A stretch of 64,000 nt of DNA from Desulfobacteraceae bacterium (GTDB lineage Bacteria; Desulfobacterota; Desulfobacteria; Desulfobacterales; JAABSP01): the NCBI GenBank assembly GCA_011390345.1, contig JAABSP010000007.1:1-64000 (forward strand), written 5' to 3'. This document shows, one piece after another, positions 8,662 through 17,184 of the stretch. Each line of letters begins with the position of its first letter. Within the stretch, counting starts at the first letter, position 1. The position numbers and the translations under genes are program-made. The notes under the pieces were generated by a model. The model was not told the origin of the DNA, did not search any database, and saw only the letters and a program-made list of their open reading frames with translations.

Positions 8662-10620
8662 TCAGCGGTTCGGCTGAAAATCCTTTATCTTCTCCTGAAA
8701 GGCTTTCATCTTGCTTTCATCTCCGCCGCGCCCATATCGAAGCTGAACATAGAGATCGATAATCTCTTCAGATTTCCCTTTCAGATCCGGCCGTTTTTCC
8801 GAGATCAATGCCCCGTAATCCTGAGGCCCCTGCCCCGGGTTTCGGGACATCCCGGCCCTTGCCAGTTTCTGGCAGAATCTTTCATAGCTCTCCTGCGCCA
8901 AATCCCTTTTCCCAACATCCCGCCTGAGAATCCCTGCCGCAAACAGTCCGGCAAACAGCCCCGCAATAAAAAGCCCCAACAGCAGCGCCTTGACTGGCCC
9001 CTCCCAAGATCCCGCATCGATACCGATCCGCTTCAAAAGGCTCTGCTGCTGTTCGAAGGAGTAACCTGCAAACCAGATATCCCACCGGGTATTCACCGCG
9101 TCCCAGCCATATGTGATATTCTCCCAATATCCCGAGAACGATCCATATTTTCCTGATGTGAGAAAATCGGGAATCTCCCCCGGAGAAAGCGATGCTGCAA
9201 CCCCCTGCTCGATCCGCTCCGGAGAGACCGCGCCGGTCGGGTCCACCCGCACCCATCCCCGCTCATCAAACCCTATCTCCACCCAGGCATGCGCGTCCGA
9301 CTGGCGCACCGTCAGATAATTTCCATAGGGGTTCTTCTGCCCTCCGAGATAGCCGCCCACCACCCTGGCCGGAACTCCGGCCGCACGCATCAGAAAGGCA
9401 AAGGATGACGCGTAATGCTCGCAGTACCCTTTCCGGGATCTGAAAAGAAAGGAATCGATGACATTCACCCCCAGAGGAGGGGGATTCAAGGTATAGACAA
9501 AGTTGTTTTCGCGGATGTAGGCCAATCCCATTTCCACGATCTCCTCATCGGAGCCGGCACTTTCCCGCCACACCCGGGCCAGTTCCCGGGCTTCGGGATT
9601 TCCCGCGGGGGGAAGCTGCAGCCCAACGGTTTTTTCCACCTGGGTTAAGGGCCCGGTATCGTAATCGAGATAGGAGACCACCCGATAATGGCGCCTTCGG
9701 GAGACCCTCGATGATGAGATCATGGTATAGTCGCTGAACCGCTTTGCCCCCTCCGGCGCACCGGCCGGCAGCTCCAGGGCAAAGAGCCAGCGGCTGTCAT
9801 GAGGCTCCAGGCTCACATTGTATTCGGCCCGCTCTTCCCCGGTCAGAGCCGGCATGGGCAGCGGCGCGCGCAGCTCCCAGTGCCAGGCCCTGCCGTCAAA
9901 TTCATGAAAGACGATCCCCCGCCAGTACCGTCTGTTCATCCGCGGAATCTCTCCGCTGAACTCCGCACGAAACGCGATCTCCTCGCTTTTCACCAGACTG
10001 GTGATATTCCCCGGACTCAACGTATCGCTGAACCCGGACTTCCCTTCCCCCTGCCGAGGCATTCCCCAGAGGCTCCCCTGTATCCGGGGAAAGAGGAGAA
10101 AGAGAACGATCATCAGAGGCGCAGCCTGTGCCATGATGATCCCGGCCAGACGGAGATGGCTCCGGATGCGGCCTCCGGGATGGTTGATATGAATCAGCAC
10201 CGTGCTCGTCACCAGCACCGACAGGAGCATGTAAAGGGTCATCGCGAGGTTTTCATAGATGAAAAGACTGGTGATCACGATGAAATACGCGATGAAAACC
10301 GTCACCATCCGATCCCGGTGATCCCTGGTCTCCGAGGGCTTCAGCCCCGCCATCACCGCAAGGAGGCCCGTAAAGGTGTTTCCGCCAATCATGAGCCCCC
10401 CCAGAGTGACCATTGCCACGACAAAACCGGCACTGGCCAGAAACAGACGGAGATACTTTCCGGGCCGGGCCCATCCCCGCCCTGCGCCGATAAAGAGATA
10501 CCCCCACAAAATTAGACACCAGAGGATGATCCAGGCCGGTAGCCTCAGAAAATGGGGCGCGATGGCCACCAGCAGCGCAATGATGATGGGCCGAATATAG
10601 GGATCAACCGCTGTTTTCAT
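8662..10620 (-). CDS. TgpA-like membrane transglutaminase-domain protein
   Basis: This 652-residue inner-membrane protein begins with several hydrophobic segments (about 1-190, DUF3488 type). A large periplasmic part with a transglutaminase-like core follows, then one transmembrane helix near 555-575 and a cytoplasmic tail (DUF4129-like). The Cys-His-Asp triad is visible: Cys near 400 (KGYCEHYASSF), His near 443 (DAHAWVE) and Asp near 458 (VRVDPTG). Family members are thought to process peptides or cross-link at the envelope; the substrate is unknown. It overlaps the DUF58 gene by 17 bp, so the two are probably translated together. The MoxR ATPase that usually completes this set is not adjacent. 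Confidence 0.9.
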   Translation of the reverse strand: MKTAVDPYIRPIIIALLVAIAPHFLRLPAWIILWCLILWGYLFIGAGRGWARPGKYLRLFLASAGFVVAMVTLGGLMIGGNTFTGLLAVMAGLKPSETRDHRDRMVTVFIAYFIVITSLFIYENLAMTLYMLLSVLVTSTVLIHINHPGGRIRSHLRLAGIIMAQAAPLMIVLFLLFPRIQGSLWGMPRQGEGKSGFSDTLSPGNITSLVKSEEIAFRAEFSGEIPRMNRRYWRGIVFHEFDGRAWHWELRAPLPMPALTGEERAEYNVSLEPHDSRWLFALELPAGAPEGAKRFSDYTMISSSRVSRRRHYRVVSYLDYDTGPLTQVEKTVGLQLPPAGNPEARELARVWRESAGSDEEIVEMGLAYIRENNFVYTLNPPPLGVNVIDSFLFRSRKGYCEHYASSFAFLMRAAGVPARVVGGYLGGQKNPYGNYLTVRQSDAHAWVEIGFDERGWVRVDPTGAVSPERIEQGVAASLSPGEIPDFLTSGKYGSFSGYWENITYGWDAVNTRWDIWFAGYSFEQQQSLLKRIGIDAGSWEGPVKALLLGLFIAGLFAGLFAAGILRRDVGKRDLAQESYERFCQKLARAGMSRNPGQGPQDYGALISEKRPDLKGKSEEIIDLYVQLRYGRGGDESKMKAFQEKIKDFQPNR

Positions 10621-11581
10621 CCTGCCCCTCCCGGATGCCGAAGATGGCCAGCGCCTTCAGGCATCGGTGTTTATGAGATTGGCTGTTGTCCGGCTCGATC
10701 CGGATACCCGGCAGCATCAGTCCGTAGTTCTGATGGTATCGGCTGGCGGTCAGCACCATATGGCAGAGGCGGGAGAGCCGCATCTCCGGATCGGCTTCGG
10801 GAACCGCGGACCAGTCGAAAAAGAGGGATGCGCCCCTCTGGCCCACGAACTCCTTGGTGAACAGCCCCTGCCCCCGGGAGTATGCCTTCCAGTCGATCTG
10901 CTGGAGCGTATCTCCGGGCTGATAGGTCCGAAGCCCCATAAAATCCTCAGCACCTGGCCCTCCTGCGCCCTCATTTTCTCCTTCTGCTGCCTCTCCCTCC
11001 ACCGATCGCAGGGGGCCCGCTGCTGGCCTCGGATAGACCACACAGTCAACAGGAAGATGAAGCCGGGACCATGCCCGGAACAGCCCCAGCGGATATCGGG
11101 TGAAGATGTAGAGAAGCCCGGGCCGATAGATCCCGCGGCCCTTTGTCTTTGCCCGCACTTCGATATGCTGGCCAGAACCTGTATTCAGATCCCGGCTCGA
11201 CCGCCGCTCCTCGTCGGTGAATGAAAAGTGGATCATGGGCCGGGGGGGCAGCGGGGTTTTCACTAAAAATTCAAAGGCCGCGATCTCCCCGGAAAAGACG
11301 GGTCTGGCCTTGGCCGACAGGATCTCCAGACCCGAAAGGTTTTTCACCGTGTAGAAAAGGGAGATGAAGGTCATTCCCCCTAATAAAAAGGTGAGCAGAA
11401 ACCCGAGGTTGTTGTTGTAGTTGACCGAGCCGATCAGCATGGCTCCGAGAACGGCAATGAAGAGAATCCCGTGGCCTGTGGGCAGAATATAGATGTTTCT
11501 CCGGTTCAGCGTCACCGGAAAGGAGAGCAGGGGGGGGGGGCGGAACTTCATTTTCGATTTTATGCGGCCGAGTAGTTTCAT
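10604..11581 (-). CDS. DUF58 domain membrane protein
   Basis: This 325-residue protein has two N-terminal transmembrane helices (about 29-75), a beta-rich extracytoplasmic-type stretch, and the DUF58 signature near residues 215-235 (YQPGDTLQQIDWKAYSRG). DUF58 proteins are commonly encoded with MoxR AAA+ ATPases and TgpA-like transglutaminases and are assumed to assemble or activate envelope complexes. The downstream 17-bp overlap with the transglutaminase gene supports a shared role. An 11-base C run lies within codons about 14-17, at 11530-11540 on the other strand as G. The ribosome binding site is weak, so the start is less sure; an ATG at codon 11 is an alternative. Confidence 0.87.
   Translation of the reverse strand: MKLLGRIKSKMKFRPPPLLSFPVTLNRRNIYILPTGHGILFIAVLGAMLIGSVNYNNNLGFLLTFLLGGMTFISLFYTVKNLSGLEILSAKARPVFSGEIAAFEFLVKTPLPPRPMIHFSFTDEERRSSRDLNTGSGQHIEVRAKTKGRGIYRPGLLYIFTRYPLGLFRAWSRLHLPVDCVVYPRPAAGPLRSVEGEAAEGENEGAGGPGAEDFMGLRTYQPGDTLQQIDWKAYSRGQGLFTKEFVGQRGASLFFDWSAVPEADPEMRLSRLCHMVLTASRYHQNYGLMLPGIRIEPDNSQSHKHRCLKALAIFGIREGQDENSG
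11530..11540. repeat. 11-bp G/C homopolymer inside the DUF58 gene
   Basis: Eleven consecutive G on the plus strand (C in the gene) lie near codon 14-17 of the DUF58 gene. It is the longest G/C run I noticed in the window. Loss or gain of one base would shift the frame close to the start. Confidence 0.85.
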
Positions 11582-11812
11582 CTTTCAGAGAAAATTAATC
11601 CTGTTTACATCGGGTGTCAAACCCAAAGAAGTTATTCCTTTCAAATGATGCAGAGCCCAGATCTCCGGACCTCTTTCTTGATCATCTGCTCTTGAATGTG
11701 ATATTCTAAGATTTACGGATACTGTCTATCATTGCAGCTTTTGGCCTGTTAGGGCAGTATGCGGGCCGCATACCGGCGCTGCTGCATATCCATCAGAAAA
11801 AGGGAGGAGATT

Positions 11813-12076
11813 ATGTCAGAAAAGTGGAAGACATCGCTGACCTGTGCGCTCAATTGTACCCGGTGCGGAAAGGATCTGAAGGGATCTGAGGAACGCATCC
11901 TCTCGGTCTATGACCATGAGCCCATCTGCATGCCCTGCAAGAAGGAGGAGGAGAAGCGCTCCGACTACGAGGAGACGACAAAGCAGATGATCGGCAACTG
12001 CATGGCCGAGACCGAGGTGCTGTACAGCGATCCGGGCGGGTACTGCTATCACCATTTCTATCCCTTCAAGTGCTGA
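11813..12076 (+). CDS. Small Cys-rich putative zinc-ribbon protein
   Basis: This 87-residue protein contains CxxC pairs at C15/C18 and C39/C42, with further cysteines at C11, C63, C78 and C87. The two CxxC pairs 20 residues apart fit a zinc ribbon or iron-sulfur site, but no family is recognised. The ending YCYHHFYPFKC is unusual. AGGGAGGAG precedes the ATG at 11813; the open frame upstream of that lacks its own ribosome binding site. It is flanked by about 230 bp without genes upstream and converges on the large secreted-protein gene downstream. The cytoplasm is likely, since there is no signal peptide. Confidence 0.7.
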   Translation: MSEKWKTSLTCALNCTRCGKDLKGSEERILSVYDHEPICMPCKKEEEKRSDYEETTKQMIGNCMAETEVLYSDPGGYCYHHFYPFKC

Positions 12077-12083
12077 GGGATCG

Positions 12084-12105
12084 GCCGGGGAAGCGATTCC
12101 CCGGC
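12084..12105. terminator. Hairpin between convergent genes
   Basis: A perfect 9-bp stem (GCCGGGGAA, loop GCGA, TTCCCCGGC) lies between the stop codons of the Cys-rich gene and the large secreted-protein gene. There is no good T run on either side, so it may act as a weak or bidirectional terminator. Confidence 0.5.
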
Positions 12106-12126
12106 TTCACTCCCTCGGGCTGATCT

Positions 12127-15100
12127 TTACAGCCCCGCCACCCTTTGTAAAATATAGATCACTTCCACCAGTTCGATCACGCCGTTTCCATTCACATCGG
12201 CCCCGGAATCGGCATAGTTTTCCCGGATCTGTCCCGCGGTATCGATGCCGCTCAGCACCTTCAGCCCCAGAATTGCGTCATTGAGATCAACGACCTCATC
12301 CCGGTTGAGATTTCCCTTTTGAACCCGAGTGATGGTGTATTCGCCGACCGAGATCTCGCTGGGCTCCCAATCGGTTTTGAATGCCTTGGCCTTGATTGTC
12401 ATGTCCGTCAGCACCGGAATGGGATCGGTATAGATCGGATCGTTCTCCGTGGGATCGCTGCCATCCATTGTGTAGCGGATGACCGTACCCGTTGTCACGC
12501 AGGAGAGGGTGACATGGATCGGCTCGAAATAGTTCCCGGGCTCCGGAGCGAAGTAGGGTGCGTCAACCTTGCCGGTGATGACATAGGTTTCCCTGGCGAT
12601 ATGGCTGGGAATCCAGCCGGATTTGTAGGCTTTGGCCTTGATGGTGGTTGTTTCGGAGACGGGAATCGGTTCCGTATATAGGGTCGAATTCTCTGTGGGA
12701 TCGGTCCCGTCTGTTGTATAGCGGATCACCGCATCCCTGGTGCCGGAGAACAGCGAAACCGTCTGCGCGGTTGTATAGATACCAGTATCCGGCGACATGA
12801 ACGGTGTCAGAACAGTGAGGGCGATGCCTTCGGTGACGGTGAATACCGTGGCCGGGGAGATCGCCATGGTGTTGTCTTTGCTTCTGGCGTAGAAGGTAAA
12901 CAGATATTCGCCATTGTAGGTGAAATCGGTGTACGCGGCCTCGAATCGTCCGTCTTGGTCCGGGTCCGTCAGGGAAACCGTCGGCAGATTGACCGGTGGC
13001 GCCTCGAGATCGTCCGTGGTCTCCGGCGGGACGTAGTATGGCGGAAGAACAATGGCCCATACCGCCTCCACGATTCCGGGGTCCGAAACCACTGCATAGA
13101 CGGTCCTGACGATGTTTGCCCTCACCGTTTCATCCGATGGGGTTTCAGTGATCTCCGGGAAAACGGGGTCTATGGGAAAATCGCCGCCCGGGACAATGGC
13201 CGCGGCAGTTTCCCCGGAAAGTCGGGGCTGCATGGTGTCGAAGGGAACGCCCATTTCCGAGAGTCTGGTTTTCGCGCTCTCCCAACTCTGCTGCAGTGAA
13301 TCTCCCGCCAGAATCCGATCCATGAAGAACTGGGTGAAAGAGGCGCTTCCCTTCAGTTGGATATAGGCGTTCCCCTCATCTGCTGCCGTGATGACGACCC
13401 GGTTCTCTCCGGAGAGATCGTCGATGAAACTGCCCGATTTTGGGGATTCGATCATCACCACAACCGGACGGCCCGTGGCGCTCTGAAAGGTATCGAGGAA
13501 TCCGGAGAGCTGCGCGGCCGTGAGGATCTCCTCGGGAGCGATCATGAAGGTGTCGATGCCGCCGTGATCGATCAGGTAGAGGTAGAGGGGGCCGTCGCTA
13601 TTCTGCTGCGGGGCCCATTCGGTTATCGCGCTGCCGAATTCCGATACTGTAGGAGTTGCGTCGTCCACAATGCCGTTATCCAGGCCGTCGCGGTTGAGGT
13701 CATGGAAGGGGACCGGATTGAAGTAGCGGATGTCCTTCTCATTGAAAAACCGGTCTTGAAACCGCCGGTAGACCAGATCGGAGAGATACTGGGTCGATGC
13801 GAAGAGCGGATCGGCCGGATCGGTTCCGCCGCCGGCCCCTATGATCAGGTTGCCCCGGTGCTGAATGATATCGGCCGGGGGATCGCCCACGGTGATGTCG
13901 AATCGGCCGGCCATATCTCCGTGGGTGGCAATGATGGCCGTGGTTCCGGCTCCCGCGGCCGTGACCTGTCCGGAATCATCCACTGCCGCGACTCCGGGGT
14001 TCAGGGAAGTCCATGTGGGGGCGGAAATCGGCTCTTCAGTGGCGTCCGAATAGACCATAGCGGCGGAGAGGGTCTGGGCTCCATCCAGGGCCATCTCACG
14101 GCCCTCCCCGGATACGGCGATCGCGACCATTCGGCGGAGCCCGGTCAGGGAGACCGTGCTGCTGATTTCCAGTTCATAGGGATGGTCCGGATCGATGCCA
14201 ATGCCGGGTTCGATCTCGATATGGAAATCGCCGGCCGGAATGTCGGCCGAAAAGCTCCTGTCTGCACCATCTGTGGACATACCCTGGGTCATGACATTAC
14301 CGCTGCTGTCCATGATCTCGATGAAATAGTCGCCGGTGGTGGTTGTCGGTCTGAAATCCAGGGAAATGGAGGCGGCCTCCGGGACATGGAATCCGAAATA
14401 GTCCGTGTCCGAAGCAGAAGAGATGGTGCCGCTGATGGGGATGTCGGGTTCGATCGCGCTGGCGAACTTGCGGGTGTTGTTGGACTCGATCTCCAGATCG
14501 GTTCTGTCGGAATTCTGCAGGGAAAGAGTGTAGAAATGGATGGTTTCGGCCTCGCCAAGGGGAGTTATCCGGATGAAGTACCTGCCCATATTCAGGCCCA
14601 TGTGCAGGGAAACATCCTCTCCGTCTTGGGTCTTGATTGCCCTGATCCGGTTCGCCACGGCATCTTTGAAGATGTCGATGGCAAAATCCTTTTCGCTTTC
14701 GGGGCTGGAGAAGGTCAGTTCGAGGTATTGGGGCACGGCCAGGTCAAAGGCGAAATAATCGACGTCGGCCGAATCCGAAACGCGGCCGGTAATGGAAGAT
14801 GCCGGATGGAAATCCGTGGCCTCTGGGGCCGTGTCATTGGGCTCGGACTCCAGTTGCTTCTCACTGGGGTTCATGGAGATGGTGAAGGCCGCTGCGGCAT
14901 CCACCGCATCGACCGGAAGCACCCGGAGGGTGTAGTCGGCCGCGCGGTATGCGCCTTCCATATAGACCGGCCCATGCTCCAGCGCATCGACGGTGTCGAT
15001 GATCCTTCCGGTGCTGTCCGTGAGTTCCATCCGGTATTTTCCGATGCCTCCCGAAGGCGACAGCCCGATCCGAATCGGCTGTGTTTCCGAAAGGCTGAAG

Positions 15101-17142
15101 GTAAAGACCGATTCATCCTGGAGATGATAGATAAAGCTCTGCGCAGTTTGGCCCATCTCCAGAGGGGTCGGCGACTTTAAAGAGAGGTCGTCTTTGTTCT
15201 TGTAGGTGATGATATAGGGATGGGTGACGTCGATCTCGCCGGCCGATGTCACTTTTGCATAGTAGGTTCCGGCGGTCATGCCCAGGGGAAAGTTCATGAA
15301 TGCGCCGTTGAAAGATGTCCCGGAGGCCATGAGGGTTCCGCCGGCATCAAGGATTTCGACCTTCAGATCCGCACTCCTGCTTTCGGAGAGAAAGCCGACA
15401 ACCACAACAGCATCCGAAGGCAGGGAGAACTCGAAAACGTCGGCGTCGGTTTCGGCAAGGAGCTTTGCCTCGTAAAATGCCCCTTCCGAGATCCCAAAGG
15501 CTTCCCCGGCTGTGTCGTTGGGCTCGCTCTCCATGATGCCGTCGCCGGTGTAGACAAAGACGTCCTGGACATAGGTCTTTTCGATGTGGGATGCAAAGAC
15601 TTGGACCCATCCGCTTTGAAGCCCCGTGAGAAGATCCCCATCGACTTCAGCAACCGCGGGGTCAGAAGCGGTCCAAGCGGTCTCGATGGGAAGGATGCCG
15701 TCGGTGCATTTTCCGTTCAGGCGCAGGCGGTATCTATCGGGTGTTTCGATCGGTTCCGCGGTGATCCAGGCGTTTTTCAGCTCGCAGATGGCAAATAGAC
15801 TCTGAGTGCTTCCGAAGGCCGGTCCATCGACCGGTTCGATTCGGAGGGCGCAATTCAGGGATTCCGGCCCCGTGACGGTCCAGGGAAAACTGCCGCTGTT
15901 TTCGGTGGTCTCGGCAATCGTTTCGAATGTCTCCGGCCTTCCGGCCTCCCGGGAAAGGGAGATGCGGACATTGCCGGCGATCTCCCGGGCCTCCCATGTG
16001 ATCGTCTTCTGCTCATCCACATACCAGCGGGATGCCTGTGCAGGGGCTGTGATGAAAATGCCCTCGGAGAGCCGGGGCTGACCCCCGCGCACCGCGCGGA
16101 CGTATCGGTTGTAGGATTTCTCATTGTAGTTGTCATAGCCGGTTTCAAAGTTCATATTCCAAGCATATTCCGGATTTTTGAAAAAGGTCGTTGATGACCA
16201 GTAATTGGCGGGGAGCGTATCCGGGAAAGCCTTTCCGTCTATCGCTGGATTTCGGCGGCTAAGATCCAAAATCGCGGATAATTCCTTCAGATTCGGCAGA
16301 CGCCAGTCCGTATACCCCCCGAGAGAGAAGTTTTCGCAGTGCTCCAAGGCATTGGACCAGTTCATCTCCATATCCGTTGACTGCTGCCACATCAGACCGG
16401 TTCCCGTATCCGTAACCGTTCCGTCATCATTGATGATCAGGTGTCCGGTAGTCTGTTTTCTCTCCCCGCGCACCGCGCGGACGTACCCGTTGTACCCCTT
16501 GTCAGCGGGAAAGTCGTTGCCGAGATTGAAGTTGATATACCATGCGTTGCTCATGTCTCCGGCAACTGAGGTGGCGGACCAGTAGTCGGACGGTACGGAA
16601 TTTGGAAAATAGGCGGTATCGATGGCCGGATTGATGCGGTCATAATGGACGATGGTCCGGAGTTCGTCTCTCTTCGGTATCCGCCAGTCGGAAAACCCGC
16701 CGAAATTTTGGGCATTCAGTGCATAGATGAAATCCTGGGTATCGGTTCCATCCCCCGGATTTCCCGCGCCTATGCCTTCGAGATGGCTGTCATACCAGGT
16801 ATATTGATTGTCCGCATCATGGGGATTGTCATGATTGATCTGATTGTCCTGATTCTGCTTCACCTCCCAAATCAACCCGGTCACATTGTCTTGCACCATG
16901 ACCCATTCCGTGGCATCGTCCGTCAGTTCATTCCCATCGACATCCATCTTTGTATAGGATGGGGGATGGATGAGATAGGTGGCGTCCTGTCCGTAGAAAG
17001 GAGACCCGGGCTCTCCGCAGGAAATCTCCCCGGTCGCATCATAGCACCCGGTCTGACCCGTATCGACAACGGGCCCCGCAAAGACATTGAAAGGAAGGGC
17101 CAGACAGATCGCCAGGAAAATAATATGGAATTTGCTTTTCAT
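12127..17142 (-). CDS. Large secreted multidomain protein: DUF1566 pair, pre-peptidase domains, Ig-like, C13-like, dockerin
   Basis: This 1671-residue protein has a clear signal peptide ending FNVFA-G. In order: two DUF1566/Lcl-type domains (about 75-230 and 240-360, each with a DWR(I/L)P motif and ending RYVRAVRG or YVRAVRG); several pre-peptidase C-terminal-type beta domains opened by ESEPNDT or ESNNT (about 540-1010); a Big_2-like Ig domain; a caspase/legumain-like C13 domain (about 1105-1290); two chitobiase C-terminal-type repeats with IRYTTDGTDPT and IRYTMDGSDPT; and a dockerin-like calcium-binding end. The C13 domain keeps the DHGG histidine, but where the family has ESC or DAC before SGS it reads ESPKSGS, so it is probably inactive. 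The ATG at 17142 fits AAGGAG and the signal peptide better than the ATG at 17169. Confidence 0.88.
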   Translation of the reverse strand: MKSKFHIIFLAICLALPFNVFAGPVVDTGQTGCYDATGEISCGEPGSPFYGQDATYLIHPPSYTKMDVDGNELTDDATEWVMVQDNVTGLIWEVKQNQDNQINHDNPHDADNQYTWYDSHLEGIGAGNPGDGTDTQDFIYALNAQNFGGFSDWRIPKRDELRTIVHYDRINPAIDTAYFPNSVPSDYWSATSVAGDMSNAWYINFNLGNDFPADKGYNGYVRAVRGERKQTTGHLIINDDGTVTDTGTGLMWQQSTDMEMNWSNALEHCENFSLGGYTDWRLPNLKELSAILDLSRRNPAIDGKAFPDTLPANYWSSTTFFKNPEYAWNMNFETGYDNYNEKSYNRYVRAVRGGQPRLSEGIFITAPAQASRWYVDEQKTITWEAREIAGNVRISLSREAGRPETFETIAETTENSGSFPWTVTGPESLNCALRIEPVDGPAFGSTQSLFAICELKNAWITAEPIETPDRYRLRLNGKCTDGILPIETAWTASDPAVAEVDGDLLTGLQSGWVQVFASHIEKTYVQDVFVYTGDGIMESEPNDTAGEAFGISEGAFYEAKLLAETDADVFEFSLPSDAVVVVGFLSESRSADLKVEILDAGGTLMASGTSFNGAFMNFPLGMTAGTYYAKVTSAGEIDVTHPYIITYKNKDDLSLKSPTPLEMGQTAQSFIYHLQDESVFTFSLSETQPIRIGLSPSGGIGKYRMELTDSTGRIIDTVDALEHGPVYMEGAYRAADYTLRVLPVDAVDAAAAFTISMNPSEKQLESEPNDTAPEATDFHPASSITGRVSDSADVDYFAFDLAVPQYLELTFSSPESEKDFAIDIFKDAVANRIRAIKTQDGEDVSLHMGLNMGRYFIRITPLGEAETIHFYTLSLQNSDRTDLEIESNNTRKFASAIEPDIPISGTISSASDTDYFGFHVPEAASISLDFRPTTTTGDYFIEIMDSSGNVMTQGMSTDGADRSFSADIPAGDFHIEIEPGIGIDPDHPYELEISSTVSLTGLRRMVAIAVSGEGREMALDGAQTLSAAMVYSDATEEPISAPTWTSLNPGVAAVDDSGQVTAAGAGTTAIIATHGDMAGRFDITVGDPPADIIQHRGNLIIGAGGGTDPADPLFASTQYLSDLVYRRFQDRFFNEKDIRYFNPVPFHDLNRDGLDNGIVDDATPTVSEFGSAITEWAPQQNSDGPLYLYLIDHGGIDTFMIAPEEILTAAQLSGFLDTFQSATGRPVVVMIESPKSGSFIDDLSGENRVVITAADEGNAYIQLKGSASFTQFFMDRILAGDSLQQSWESAKTRLSEMGVPFDTMQPRLSGETAAAIVPGGDFPIDPVFPEITETPSDETVRANIVRTVYAVVSDPGIVEAVWAIVLPPYYVPPETTDDLEAPPVNLPTVSLTDPDQDGRFEAAYTDFTYNGEYLFTFYARSKDNTMAISPATVFTVTEGIALTVLTPFMSPDTGIYTTAQTVSLFSGTRDAVIRYTTDGTDPTENSTLYTEPIPVSETTTIKAKAYKSGWIPSHIARETYVITGKVDAPYFAPEPGNYFEPIHVTLSCVTTGTVIRYTMDGSDPTENDPIYTDPIPVLTDMTIKAKAFKTDWEPSEISVGEYTITRVQKGNLNRDEVVDLNDAILGLKVLSGIDTAGQIRENYADSGADVNGNGVIELVEVIYILQRVAGL

Positions 17143-17184
17143 GTTTTCACTCCTTGACAGGTTATCCATATGATGAGGAAATGA

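Noticed and set aside
13357-15180. 607-codon plus-strand reading frame inside the large secreted-protein gene
   Set aside because: It is antisense to a gene with clear domains, and its sequence is typical shadow composition rich in Gly, Arg and Asp with no motif.
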